Positions 35,755-48,287 are shown, counted from the stretch's first letter. The stretch is DNA of 64,000 nt from Calliphora vicina (GCF_958450345.1 NC_088783.1:53668395-53732394), one strand, 5' to 3'. The notes: a model not told the origin generated them from the sequence alone. Numbers and translations are program-made.

Positions 35755-37990
35755 TCACAATTTAACTGGGGAAGTACATAAATATTCAATAAATTTAATT
35801 TTGATATTTCAAACTAAACGGCTGTTGAAGAGGGTACCTTTCCTCTTAAATGTACTTTTTTTAAAATTTAAAATTATTTAACTTATCGACATAAAATTTA
35901 GCTGATATACTTCTGATTGAAGTAAGAATTAAGGATAGGATGCTTAAAAGTATTAAGGTAACAAAAGAGAAAACAAATGGTACTTTTTCCTTCCTCTAAT
36001 GGTACTTTTTTAAATTTTCTGAGAGACCAAATTAAATATAGGATGCTTAAAAGTATTAATGTAACAAAAGCGAAAACAAATGGTACTTTTCCTTGCTCTA
36101 ATGGTACTTTTTAAATTTTCTGGGAGACCAAATAAGGTACTTTTCCTTTATTCTAATGGTACTTTTTGAATAATTTATAATAATCAAACTAGAATCAGGA
36201 AATTATCCACAAAAATGGGATTCTAACTATGTACTTTTCCCCCCTAATAAAAGTACTTTATATTAATGATCCTAGAAACATGAAAGTAAGCATGTATGTT
36301 TCTGATTAAATACTAATCCAAAGGGGGAGATTATTTGTGCTATTTTTCCATCATAATTTAACTGGGGAAATACATAAACATTCAATAAATTTAATTGTGA
36401 TATTTTAAACTTGACGTGTGTTCAAGAGGGAAATGAGAAATTTGTACCTTTCCTCCTAAAGGTACTTTTTTTTAAATTTAAAATTATTTAACATATCGAC
36501 ATAAAATTTAGCTGATATAATTCTGATTGAAGTAAGAATTAAGGATAGGATGCTTAAAAGTATTAAGGTAACAAAAGAGAAAACAAATGGTACTTTTTCC
36601 TTCCACTTATGGTACTTTTTAAATTTTCTGGGATACCAAATTAAGTATAGGATGCTTAAAAGTATTAATGTAACAAAAGAGAAAACAAATGGTACTTTTT
36701 CCTTGCTCTAATGGTACTTTTTAAATTTTCTGGGAGACCAAATATGGTACTTTTTCTTTATTCTAATGGTACTTTTTGAATAATTTATAATAATCAAACT
36801 AGAATCAGGAAATTATCCACAAAAATGGGATTCTAACTAGGTACTTTTACCCCTAATAAAAGTACTTTATAATAAAGATACCAGAATTATGATAGTAAGC
36901 ATGTATGGTTCTGATTAAATACTAATCCAAAGGGGGAGATTATTTGTGCTATTTTTCCATCACAATTTAACTGGGGAAATACATAAACATTCAATAAATT
37001 TAATGTTGATATTTCAAACTTAACGGGTGAAATAAGTACCTTTCCTCTTAAAGGTACTTATTTTGAAAATTTAAAATTATCTAACTTATCGACATAAAAT
37101 TCAGCTGATATACTTTTGAGTTAAGTAAGAATTAAGGATAGGATACTTAAAAGTATTAAGGTAACAAAAGAGAAAACATATGGTACTTTTTCCTTGCTCT
37201 AATGGTACTTTTTAAAATTTCTGGGAGACCAAATAAGGTACTTTTTCTTTATTCTAATGGTACTTTCTGAATAATTTATAATCAGGAAATTATCCACAAA
37301 AATGGAGTTCTAACTAGGTACTTTTTCCCCTAATAAAAGTACTTTATAATAATGATCCCAGAAACATGAAAATAAGCAAGTATGTTTCTGATTAAATACT
37401 AATCCAAAGGGGGAGATTATTTGTGCTATTTTTCCATCATAATTTAACTGTGGAAATACATAAACATTCAATAAATTTAATTGTGATATTTTAAACTTGA
37501 CGTGTGTTCAAGAGGGAAAGGAGAAATTGGTACCTTTCCTCCTAAAGGTACTTTATTACATTTTTAACATATCGACATAAAATTTAGCTGATATACTTCT
37601 GAGTGAAGTAAGAATTAAGGATCGAATCCTTAAAAGTATTAAGGAAACAAAAGAGAAAACAAATGGTACTTTTACTTTCCACTAATGGTACTTTTTAAAT
37701 TTTCTGGGATACCAAATTTGGTACTTTTTCTTTGATCTAATGGAACCTTTTGAATAATTTATAATCAAATTAGAATCATGATACTGAATCCACAAAAAAT
37801 GGACTTATAGGTACTTTTTTCCCTAATAAAAGTATTTTTTGAGTACATTACAAAAATGATCCCAGAAACATGAAATTAAGCAGATATGGTTCTGATTAAA
37901 TACTAATCCAAAAAGGGAGATTATTTGTACTTTTTTCTCATCACAATTTAACTGGGGAAGTACATAAACAATCAATAAATTTAATTTATT
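35755..37990. repeat. Tandem array with units of about 480-610 bp
   Basis: Four full units and a partial one start at CA(C/T)AATTTAACTGGGGAA near 35757, 36353, 36961, 37439 and 37953. Each contains TCGACATAAAATTTAGCTGA, GGATGCTTAAAAGTATTAA, several AATGGTACTTTTT blocks and CTAATCCAAAGGGGGAGATT. Units differ by internal deletions. No ORF. Confidence 0.85.
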
Positions 37991-38410
37991 TTTTTATTAT
38001 TTATTACCCATTGTCTAAATACGTTAATTCAAGCGTATACAAAAAATAAAATTATTTATTTATAAAACAAAACAAAAAATTCCAAGCTGAAAATATATGT
38101 CATAAATACATGAATATTACAACAGATAAAAGTTTGAAAACAATTAAATTGAAATGGAAATGAGAAATTACAAAAGTGAAAATGTGTCATTTGTTAACAA
38201 CATATCCCACGAAAAAAAAAATTAAAAAATAACTACTAAATATTAATAATATTTACTACTTAACTTAATACTTCATGCTAAAACTATTACTACTAATATT
38301 TTTCAATTTATTATTTAGTTAATATTGTATAATCAAAGAAAACAACTGGATTCTATCTAATAAAACTGAATAAAATAAATAATTAATTGTTAAGTAATAT
38401 TTAAAAAACA
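37991..38410. other. AT-rich spacer
   Basis: Very AT-rich. I see no gene or clear repeat ends. Confidence 0.5.
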
Positions 38411-38787
38411 CACAGGGCTACAGTGAAAAAACTCAAGCCAAGTGACTTGTTGGGTATGATTTCAAAGTTGGGCTTAATTTCAAAAACAGGGTAACTAGAT
38501 ACTCAGCTAGGCCTTGTAAAGGACAATAAGGACTTAAACTGAAGTTAGTTTAACCATAAGTCTTAAATTAACCTTCTTTTTTGCTGGTGGTTATAAAAAT
38601 ATTTAAATAAAAGATTTAAATCTTGTTTGCTGCCCTTAAGTTGTAGTTAAATGTAACATAAATTTTATATTGATTGAATTATCACTGAGAATTTTTCAAT
38701 ATTAGGGCCCATAGTTAATGCCAACTTCAAATTAAGTGGTTATTGTTAAGTCACTTGTAATTTTTTTCCATTTTGTAGCCCAGTGTA
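38411..38787. mobile_element. Inverted-repeat element of about 380 bp
   Basis: Left end CACAGGGCTACAGTGAAAAA; right end in reverse complement CACTGGGCTACAAAATGGAA. The repeat continues to AAGTGACTT on both sides, about 38 bp imperfect. No target duplication was identified, so the superfamily is open. Confidence 0.55.
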
Positions 38788-39640
38788 ATGTATCTACAGG
38801 CTTTATGCTAAAAAAAAAATTAGGAATATTTAATGAAATGTAATGGAATTTTATTAAAACCAAATGAATTGATATGCAGAAAAAAATGTTATAAATAGAA
38901 TAATTTTGGAAAGTAACTAAAATCGAATTATAATTTAATTTTAAATAATTTTTTTTATTTTTCAATATTCCCACCGTTTGTTCTAATTAAATTTTATTAA
39001 CAAAAAAAACAAAAATAAACCAGCTAAACTAATAAACAATATTAAACGTTTTTAAATAAACAAAAACAACTATTTAAATGTAAATGTACTTTGAGCTTAT
39101 TTTTTTACGTAAATATTTGTTATTTTCATTTTCATTTTAATTTTCGTTATTTTTTCTTCTTTTTAAACTACGTTTAAACTTGGGTTTTAATTGTTTAATT
39201 TTTAAAAAAAAAAATATTGAATAAATAAAAATGTAAACTATAATTTGCATTTATGGAATAATTAATAGATCTCTTAAATAAATGATAAGAATAAATAATT
39301 GATAAATAATTAAAATTAAATGAATAAATAAATAGTATAACTGTTGTACATGAACATTTTAAAAAAAACGTAAGTTTATTTTAATTTCAAACTAAGTCAA
39401 GGGTAAGTAAAGTAATTCAATGGGGAAGTTGTTAATACTCGTAAGTATGTTTAGATTAAAATCTGATAAAAATAATATATTGCAATTTTTATTGCAAAGT
39501 TCTTCATATAAACATAAAAAAATCCAAAAAAAAAACGAAAAAAAATATAAATAAAATTCATTTACAAAAAACCAGCAAAAAATATGAAATTCTACCTTGG
39601 ATTTTATAGCATCCAACTAACTTCAGCAGTATTGCTTTTT
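38788..39640. other. AT-rich sequence, no gene seen
   Basis: Long A and T runs. The reverse-strand open frames here are A/T-driven and show no known motifs. Confidence 0.5.
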
Positions 39641-39644
39641 TTAA

Positions 39645-42070
39645 AAAAAAAACAAGCACAAACTGCGCAGCAATCTACGATCAGTCATATTTATGACCAA
39701 AAATCTAATTTTCATATGAAAAAACTCAAAAAACTAAAATCCTTAATAACAATATAAACAAGCATTTAATTGAGAAAAGGAGCGCGATCTGTGATCACTC
39801 ATATACATATGAGTGTCCCTTAGAATTAAATTTTTTGAAATGTTGAATTTTATTGGTGGTAATGACTTAAAATACCGCCAATAAAATTTTTAGCCGAGAA
39901 TTTTTATAGTCCGGGTAATTTTAAATATAGTCTGAAAGTTTTCCTAAAATCGCAAAAGTAATTATTTAATGGCAAAAATTTAAAAAAAAAAACTGAAAAA
40001 AATGCATTTTTCCCTTGTAAATGCACCTCAAAACTAAATCGAAAGTCCGCTCGGGTTGCCCTTCTTATTTCCAAAAATTTAATTCTCAAAAATCTAAAAT
40101 TCTTAATAACTTAGTAAATGCGTTTAATCTAGAAAAGGAGTTCGTTCTGTGATCACTCATATTTCCGATCAACAATCGATTTTTCATATGAAAAAAAATC
40201 CTTAATAACTCTGTAAACAAAAGTTGAATCGATAAAAGGAGCTCGATCTGACCAAAAATAAATTTTTTATATGAAAAAACTCACAAATCTAAAATCCTTA
40301 AACATTCTAAATAAGCGTTTAATCGAGAAAAGGAGATCGATCTGTGATCATATTTCAAGTAAAAAATTAAAAACTTCAAAAATCTAAATTCCTTAATAAC
40401 GCTATCAACAAGCTTTTAATCTAGAAAATGAGGTAGATCTGTGATCATTCATTCATATTCTGACCAAAAATCCATTTTTGATATGAAAAAACCAAAAAAT
40501 CTAAAATCATTAATAACTTTGTAAGCCAGTGTTTAATCGAGCAAAGGATCTCGATCTGTGTTTACTAGGGTATTCGAATTATTCGATTTTTCTCTTGTTC
40601 GAATAAAACGAATAATTCGAATAAGAGATTTTAACTTGTTCGAATAATTCGATCACACGTTTAAAATTAATCGAATTATTCGAATAATTTAAATTTTGTT
40701 AAAAAAGTAAATAATGATGTTTTGAAAAAAAATAACGTTAAAGTTAACAATTCAAGTATTGATAATGTTAAAAAAACATTCGAAAACAAAGGTCATCACT
40801 AAACTCCCGAACAATCTACAAAACAATTGACTAGCAAACCCATTAGTTTCCGTTTTGGAGCTATGCTTTAAAAAATTTTAGCTAGTTGGATATGATCCTG
40901 AATTCAAATACAATATAAACGTATTAGGAACTTTTTTATGTCGTTCATTAATTCGGGTTTTAAATTGAGTAACTAATTCTTTAGTAAATTAATTATTCAC
41001 TATTTCTAAATTATTTATAACAAATTGTATTATACATCAAGCTCTATCAACGTTGCCGAATCTTTGCTTAATAAAATGGTTTTGGGAAATTACACAATAA
41101 AGGGAATCTGTCCAAAGTTTGATATCATTGTCAGTGAACGTGGCTAATTTGAAGTCAGGCAGTGCATGATTGACGAATTTACAAATACGCAAAAAGTTTA
41201 TTACCATGTTAGACAAAGATGTTCAAAATCATGTAGAAGACGAACTCCAATCTTTTCTTGCAACAAAACGTTAGTTAGTTTGCAATATTTGTGTTTATCA
41301 TTCGATTTATTAAATATTTTGCAACACTTACGTACGCGGTTAATAACATCACTTATAACATATATTTTAAGATCATGGCTTTCATCAATTTTAATGTAAT
41401 CATTATAAATACCATCCTCAATATAATTTTCGACGACCGTTTCGAAATCACATTCTCCATCACATTCAACTACATTTTAATCTAAGTTAAAATTTTGATT
41501 ATTAATTTCGATTCTTCTAATATTTCGCCAGCTAAATAACAAAAATTTTATTCCGTACCTTTTATTTTCATTGGTTTTCAAATCCTAAGGTACAAATTTT
41601 TAAAGATTTGTTTTTTAGAATTGTAACATTTTGCAGTAATATTTATATATGTATAGAAGGAGCTATCGGAGCACTCATCTACAGTGATCGAAAGTCCCTT
41701 TGTCTTTAGTTAGTTGTCGAATTTCAGAAACAATACAATTTTTGTGAGTCATTATTATTTATTTAAATTTGAAATTATGAAAAATTTTAAGCAATTTTAA
41801 TATTTATTCGTTTTATTCGATTATTCTACATAAAATTGTTCGAATTATTCGTTATTCGAAAATGGTCATTTTTTAAATTGTTCGAATAATTATTCGTAAG
41901 AAATTATTCGATTAATCGAACGATCATTAGTCGAATGAATACCCTAGTGTTTACTCATACATATTTCCGACCAAAATCGATTTTTCATATGAAAAAAACT
42001 CTAAAATATTTTAATTAAACACTTGGAAACAAGTGTTTCCAAGTTTTTGGTCAGAAATATGAGTGATCAC
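39645..42070. repeat. Satellite array S2 (units about 110-120 bp), split by a hAT
   Basis: Units share GATCTGTGATCACTCATAT, CCGACCAAAAATCGATTTTT, CATATGAAAAAACTC, AAATCCTTAATAAC and TTTAATCGAGAAAAGGAG. Copies begin near 39675, 39785, 40145, 40240, 40335, 40435 and 40550, and the array resumes at 41947 after the hAT at 40566-41946. GTGATCAC, CATATG and AATCGATT are short palindromes in each unit. The core is shared with arrays at 48.3 and 50.8 kb. Confidence 0.75.
40566..41946. mobile_element. hAT element, 1381 bp, inserted in satellite S2
   Basis: Starts TAGGGTATTCGAATTATTCG and ends GTCGAATGAATACCCTA. It is flanked by the 8-bp duplication GTGTTTAC at 40558-40565 and 41947-41954. Both ends are rich in AATAATTCGAAT-type palindromes. 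A + strand frame near 41185-41285 (LQIRKKFITMLDKDV...) looks coding-like and may be transposase debris, but I cannot assign it. No intact ORF. Confidence 0.85.
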
Positions 42071-42938
42071 CAGGGAAACCAAAATATCCAAGTGCATGTT
42101 TTTTCTTGTGAGTCTAATGAGCACATGGATAAGATATTTAACACGTTTAAGAACTATTTAGGAATTTTGGCATAGATTTGTTAGTGCATATTTTTGCATA
42201 TTTTACCCTTAAATGCATATTTTTGCATATATTTGTTTTAAGAGCATATTTATGTCATATTTTTGCGTTTTTAGAGCATATTTTACTGTTTAATAGCATG
42301 TTTTGACTTTATCAAAATATGCTATTACTTATTTTTCGCTGTTACAGGTTTTTACTTCCTTTGTTTAAAATTCAAAATTGAAAAATAGATGGCTTTTCAC
42401 CAAAAAAAAACCAAACATTTTTTTAAATTTTTTAAAACAAATTGAAATTTAAAAAAAACAATTCGAAAATTTGTTTTCCCAAAAAATTAAAGAACTGAAA
42501 AAAAATTTTGTTCACCTAAAAATATTTAAATTTTTTATTTTGAAGTATAATTTGGTGAAGGGTATATAAGATTCGGCACATCCGAATATAGCTCTCTTAC
42601 TTGTTTTAATATAAAATAAGCACTATTTTAATAATAGCGCCATCTAAATGTCAAATTTTAGTACTAATTCAAACTTAACCGCTTAAGTGTTACAGAAATA
42701 TTGTCTTTTAAATTTGCTCCTGTAACATCAGTTGATGTCGAAAGAACATTTTCTATGTATAAAAATGTTTTCAGATCCAATAGACAATGATTTTTATTTG
42801 AAAATTTAAGTCAATTTTTTTTGGTAATGTAAAAGTTTGTTTTTTTATTTTTAAATTTTAAGAGCATATTTTAAAGTTTTTACTGCATATTTAAAGCGCT
42901 TAAAACTTTTTTTTTAGAGCATATTTACGGTTTCCCTG
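42071..42938 (+). pseudogene. hAT element, 868 bp, with transposase C-terminal remnant
   Basis: Starts CAGGGAAACC and ends GGTTTCCCTG, flanked by the palindromic 8-bp duplication GTGATCAC at 42063-42070 and 42939-42946. Near 42715-42800 a + strand frame reads A-P-V-T-S-V-D-V-E-R-T-F-S then K-N-V-F-R-S-N-R, the conserved C-terminal dimerisation motif of hAT transposases, followed by a stop. The rest of the transposase is lost, and a family A end (about 42380-42606) is inserted in it. Confidence 0.85.
42380..42606 (+). mobile_element. Family A fragment (3' end only) inside a hAT
   Basis: Matches the last part of family A: GTATAATTTGGTGAAGGGTA, then AGATTCGGCACATCCGAAT and CTCTCTTACTTG. The 5' portion is absent. 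Confidence 0.65.
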
Positions 42939-42978
42939 GTGATCACCAATCGATCGATCACAGATAGAAATATATATG

Positions 42979-43313
42979 TGGCATTTCGTGTCAAGTGAAC
43001 CAACCAACCATCTTTTGAAGTCTATGTCTTCTGATCAGGATGAAATTAGCACCAAGGCTAGTTCTATTGGATAGTAATTCAGACACAGGCAGGTGTTTTT
43101 TCTTATCCATGTAACTTATTACCTATTGTTCTTAGCAAAATGTGTCCCAAATAGTTTAGATAGCTCAGCTCTAACTCAGAGAGTTCTCCACCGATCTTGT
43201 TGAAAAATTGTGTCTGAGTTACTATCCAATAGAACTAACCTTGGTGCAAATTTCATCCCGATCGAAAGACATCAATTTCAAAAGTTGGTTGTTCACTTGA
43301 CATGAAATGCCCC
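42979..43313. mobile_element. Foldback element with arms of about 110 bp
   Basis: The left arm GTGGCATTTCGTGTCAAGTG and the right arm, in reverse complement GGGGCATTTCATGTCAAGTG, pair through GATGAAATT(A/T)GCACCAAGG and TTCTATTGGATAGTAA(T/C)TC for about 110 bp around a 100-bp centre. Flanks contain ATATGT on both sides, a possible duplication. No coding capacity. Confidence 0.8.
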
Positions 43314-44184
43314 ATATGTACATATTTGGTAATGATCTTTTAATTTTTGAAAATTGAAATTACGGAATACTGTTTTCAAAAAAGTTTTCATTGTATTGTC
43401 ACTCACAGTATAACTAGGAAAATCAATTCCTTTATCATTTATTACATTAATTTTTCCACCTATGAAATCTCATAAGGAATTCATGTGAAATTTCCAATTT
43501 TGTTTATGACAAAATCCAAAACTGTTCCACATTTTTAAACTGTCTCTGTCAACAATTAAGGCCTTCATTTATTTTGTATTACAATTTAAATATTTATGAC
43601 AGACTGTCGTCTCTCCTTGACTTTAGCTTATAGTTATATAAAACACAAAAATTCCTTAAATAAATATTACATCAATTGCTAAATTGAGAATAATTCTGGC
43701 ATGATTATTAATTAATTGTATTGCATTGCATTACATTTGCTTAAAAGAAGATAACATCTACAATTGTTTAAATTAATCAGGAAGTTTTGTAACATTTAAC
43801 TGTCATGTGTTTGCTGATTTTTATGCTCTTTTTTCATTATATTAATTTTATTGTAATTGTTGTTGACTGTTGGGTTGCTCATTTTGGTCTTACCCTAGTT
43901 AGTTTTAGAAATCTGTCAACATAAATAACAACAACAACAATAACAACAGCCACAAAAGCAATGTTAACAATAACTTTATTTTTAAAATTAAAATGAAAAA
44001 AAAAACAGAAAAACAGAAAAAGAAAAATAATATCATGCAAATGTTAAAGAAGGCGGGTTTTTTATTTGTCAATAAAACTAAAACAACAGCAACACGACTA
44101 CAACGAATGAGTAAGAGAGTAACCCAGCAAACATAGGTATAGGGCTTGATTTAGAAACACGAAAGGAAAACAGATGGATTCCGC
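43314..44184. other. Sequence without gene
   Basis: AT-rich, no supported ORF, no second copy in the window. A run of AACAAC near 43930 is simple sequence. Confidence 0.45.
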
Positions 44185-44440
44185 GAGGCCAAGAACTAAT
44201 CAAACCAATTTCGGATACTCTGTTCTGAAGTGAAGCGTATCCCAGAGAGAACATTCTGCATAGATCGAAACAAACAGTAGTCGAACGGGGCAAGGTCTCG
44301 ACTATAAGGCGGGTGAGGCAAAACTCCCAACCACTTCTTTCTAAATAGTTTTTAACAGGTATTGCAACATGTGGCCAAGCGTTGTCATGATCACTTCAAA
44401 CTAATCAGTTGCATTCGACATAGGTTCCCTGTAATTGTCG
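44185..44440 (-). pseudogene. mariner transposase fragment
   Basis: Reverse-strand text matches the C-terminal half of the mariners at 20 and 26 kb (for example the stretch at 44215-44240 with AAGCGTATCCCAGAG, and AACCACTTCTTTCTAAATAG). Both ends are truncated and no TIR is seen. Confidence 0.7.
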
Positions 44441-44988
44441 GTCCAAAAGTCTCAATATGACTCCCAAATCTCAAATGAATAAAACTTTAATATCAATTTA
44501 AAATGTTTACTGGTATAATTTTGAAAATGAGTAGAGTATGTTTTCAAGTACTTGTCTTACTGCCTTAGTTTTTTCCACCGCTGTTGGTGTTTTCTTTATG
44601 AAACCCTACACCGCCATAAATGGTAATATGGGTTAATGCTGAGGTTGACAAAAAATTAATTTAAAAAAAAACAAAAAAACTTAGCAAAATACCAATTAAT
44701 AAGTCCTAAAAAATCAGGCAGACCATAATGGTAATAACTCATAATAAAGTAGGCTGTTGTCAGGTGTTAATTTACTTTAAATTTTGTTCTAAATACTTAT
44801 TGGTAAACCTATGCAGAAATCAATATCAATCTCTATAAAAACTTAAAAACTTGGTTTATTTGGCAAACCCTACTATTTACTAAACCAGAATTGCCATTAA
44901 GATGCTGAAATTTATTTGTATAAAATGTGTATCATCTCAATGGGAACAGAATAAAGTACTAAAAAGGAGAAAAAACGGCTAAACACAT
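44441..44988. other. Sequence without gene
   Basis: I see no ORF, repeat ends or known motif here. Confidence 0.45.
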
Positions 44989-45590
44989 TGGCCCATAATC
45001 ATAGTCTAACCCTAAATTCGGTTATTTTTAAAAACAACTTTAAAATAAAAACCTGCCTTTTATTAATTTGCAACCATAGTCAAAATTAAAGTATGTTTTA
45101 AATTGAACCGACTTTAACTGGGTGCCACCGCAAATGTAGAAAATGTTTTCATACAATATACAACAAAAAACAGACAAGTGGCAACGCTAAACAGCTGACA
45201 TACAAAATTAAAAAAAAAATCCAAAAAACGTAAACAATAAAAGTAACCGGGACATCTAAAGAAAGAAAGTTGTTTGTTGTGGAAAAATGGAAAAGATAAG
45301 ATTAATATCATAATTAGGATATTTTGGTACTAATTTTATTGATAACTGTTCAATAATTGCAAAATCTCTACCAATATCTTGTAACTTAAACATTTTTTAC
45401 TTTGTGACGAACTTTTTTACTCGGCGAAGAACAGCTGATGCTGTTGTTAAACGAGTTAAAAACAACTTCAGCTAGTTTTATATTTAGAGTCGACTTCAGC
45501 GTCATATGATAGACCTAAAGTCCACTCTTAAGTAAAGTCGAAATTAATTCTCTTAAAATGTACTTTATTTTTGACTATGATTATGGGCCA
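44989..45590. mobile_element. Inverted-repeat element of about 600 bp
   Basis: The ends TGGCCCATAATCATAGTC and GACTATGATTATGGGCCA are perfect 18-bp inverted repeats. Further inside, CATAGTCAAAATTAAAGTAT (about 45076) repeats the right arm's reverse complement, so the left arm is partly duplicated. No transposase and no clear target duplication. Superfamily unknown. Confidence 0.75.
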
Positions 45591-46230
45591 TTTTATTCAA
45601 AATTATTAAGATAATTTTCATACTAATAATTACTAACATGGTGTTATTTGAAACTCGAATGCAAAGCAGTAGATTTGTCCAAATCCTGGTTTGGTACATT
45701 TTTAAAATATAGTTTTTTCTTGAGCATATGAACACTAACAATTTTGTCAAAATGAAGTACTTTGACATTTAAAGAGGGGAAGCGGGACATTTATTCGTTT
45801 TCTTCTAATGGCACTTTTTAATACTTTAAATTATTTAAACTTTCGGATGGTACTTTTGTGTAACAATTGACCAAAAAACAAGAAATTAAGAATGGACTGA
45901 GTGGGTTAGAATTCAAGCATATAAAATTCTGAAATAATAAGAATCCAAATGGGGTGATTATTAGTACATTTTCTTTATTATAATTATTTTAAATGGAATT
46001 AGAATCAATAAAGGGGAACTTATTGGTAATTTTTCTAATAGTACTTTTCACATTTTCTATTACAAAGAATCAAAAAGTATGAAGTTGGGCAAATTATATC
46101 CTAAATGTGTCAAAATTCACAAAAGGAGACTTAATAGTACTTTTAATTTCTTCTAATGGTACTTTTTTGAATTTTCTTTAATAATGAACTTGCTTTTCAA
46201 ATCTTTATAAATAAAATAGTAACTTTATCA
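45591..46230. repeat. Diverged sequence with the GGTACTTTTT motif
   Basis: From about 45770 to 46180 several blocks such as CTAATGGCACTTTTTAA, GGATGGTACTTTTGTG and CTAATGGTACTTTTTTGAAT recur between AT-rich text and CCAAATGGGGTGATTATTAG. This resembles the array at 35755-37990, at greater divergence. 45591-45770 shows nothing. Confidence 0.5.
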
Positions 46231-46281
46231 ATTACGATAACCCGAAGCGTAAGAGAAATCGACACCAAAGCCAATATTTGC
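46231..46281. pseudogene. mariner stub
   Basis: ATAACCCGAAGCGTAAGAGA and the following bases match the mariner text for the NPKRKRS stretch found near 19780. Only about 50 bp remain. It directly abuts the non-LTR element. Confidence 0.45.
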
Positions 46282-48287
46282 ATAATGACTTTGGTTTTAC
46301 TTTTCGAAATGTTAGTGAGAATGAAATTTACAATGCGATGATGTCTATAAGAACTAATGCTACTGGACTTGATGGAATACCTTTAAAGTTTTTGAAGCTT
46401 ATTTTTCCATATATTTCTCAACAATTGCAGTTAATTTTTAATACTATTATAACTTCTTCCAAATTTCCAGACAACTGGAAAGTTGAAAGAGTTATTCCCA
46501 GTACCGAAAGTTAAATCACCTCGCAATGTTACTGATTATCGCCCAATAAGCATATTGAATTCTTGTCCGAAAATACTTGAGATTTTATTGAGGGAACAGC
46601 TTTTGGAACATCTTAATTCGGGCGAGTATTTGAATCGATATCAATCAGGTTTTAGGAAGCGATATAGTACTACAGGGTTGATGTTAGATACCGTTGAAGA
46701 TATGTATAAGAAGCAATATGGACCGAAAAATTAGTACAGTATCTACAGTACAGTATCTCTTATATTTCTTGATTTTAGCAGAGCTTTCGACTCCTTAAGT
46801 CATGAAATAAATACTCTGTAATAAATTATTTTGTCAATTTGACTTTGGGTCATCCGCATGCAAGTTAGTCTGGTCTTTTCTTAACCCTCTAACCGGCAAG
46901 GCTGCCTTTAGGCGGGTATGTTAAATGTATGTAATGCTGCTTTATTTGGGTATTTTTCCCGTTATTACGGTAAATATGAGTAAAGAGACAGACAATTTTC
47001 TTATTGTGAGAAACAAGAACGTGCACTTGTCTTTTGTTTGTTTTTATTCCAACGAATTTTTTTTTTTTCAAACAATTATTATTTTACCTCGAAATAAAGT
47101 TGGCCGGTTAGAGGGTTAATGACAGGTACCAATATGTACAGTCAGGCGATACTATTTCATCAACATTAAAAACCAATAGAGGAGTGCGGCAAGGTTATAT
47201 TTTGGGACCTATTTTATTTATGATTTACTTAAATGATCTGTACCGGCAAATAAAATTTTGTAAACATATGCTGATAATGTGCAGTTACTGGCCGATGATA
47301 AGGGACTTGGTTTAGACTTTTTAGAACGGAATGTTAATGAGGATTTGAGGCTCATCAGTGAATCCTTCTAAAACGCGATGCATGTGGTTTTCACAAGTTA
47401 TTAGAAAACCATTATCGATAATGGGTACTGGTGAGAATTTGTTTCATACTACAAGACTTTGGGATTATATATAGACGAAAACTTCAGTTTTGACTTCCAT
47501 GTGAACCATCTTATTTCTAAGCTAAATTTTGTTCTGAGACGTCTGTATAATATCGGGATTTATTTACGTTGCGTAGTAAAGAGGCGAGTAGCAATGGCAT
47601 TGTGTCTTCCTATATTATTATATGGTTTGGAAGTATATTCGGGAATTTCACGGCTCGGTATCAGTAAACTGAAGCAATGCTTTAATAGGGTAGCTCGGTA
47701 TATCTTTGGACTATAATATAGATCTCATACGCACATCACTTCTTTTACTATTAATCTTCTGCAATGTGATTTTGAAAGTTTTATTGATCTTAGAATATTG
47801 TGTCAATTTTATAAGATTCTGAAATATGGGACGCCATCGTACCTTTTCAACAGATTTAATTTTGGCCTGTCAACTAGAACTAGCTCATTAATTATACTTT
47901 AGATATTGCTCCCAGATTATGAATAGAACTTTTGTCGTCCGAGTTTCGAGACTATGGAATTAAATTGTGCCTTATAGGGACCGAACTTTTTCGTATTCCA
48001 TATCAAAATTTAGAAATATTGTATTACAAAATCTATAGAAGCTGTAAACTTTAGCCACAATAAAATTGTCAATTTTTTAATTTAATTTTGTTTAGTTTTC
48101 AACATTTGTGCAATAGGGAGGGGGGTTAAATAATAACAACAAAATAATACATCTATACTGAAATTTTAAAATTTAATTTGAATTTTATATCTACATATAT
48201 CATAAAAGTTTATATTTGTCATATGATTAAGCTGGATTAATTAGGCCCTAAGGGCTTACAATCTAAAATAAATGAAATAAATAAAAA
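46270..48287 (+). pseudogene. 5'-truncated non-LTR retrotransposon (jockey-like RT), interrupted
   Basis: In shifted frames the reverse transcriptase order is preserved: TGLDGIPLKFLK near 46360, YRPISILNSCPKILE near 46540, FLDFSRAFDS near 46770 (motif A), GVRQGYILGPILFMIYLNDL near 47180 (motif B) and YADN at 47268-47279 (motif C, normally YADD). The thumb/C-terminal part LYGLEVYSGISR lies near 47620. The 3' end has an A-rich tail at about 48262-48287. There are at least two frameshifts, a changed catalytic Asp and a MITE at 46885-47115, so it is inactive. Confidence 0.85.
46885..47115. mobile_element. piggyBac-type MITE, 231 bp, in the RT sequence
   Basis: TTAA at 46881-46884 and 47116-47119 flanks CCCTCTAACCGGC and its exact reverse complement GCCGGTTAGAGGG. 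Removing the element and one TTAA restores the host reading frame as W-S-F-L-N-D-R-Y-Q. TTAA duplication and CCC ends indicate piggyBac mobilisation. Confidence 0.9.

Noticed and set aside
41166..41485. Two + strand frames in the hAT as intact transposase
   Set aside because: They overlap in different frames, lack hAT motifs and are interrupted. At most they are debris.
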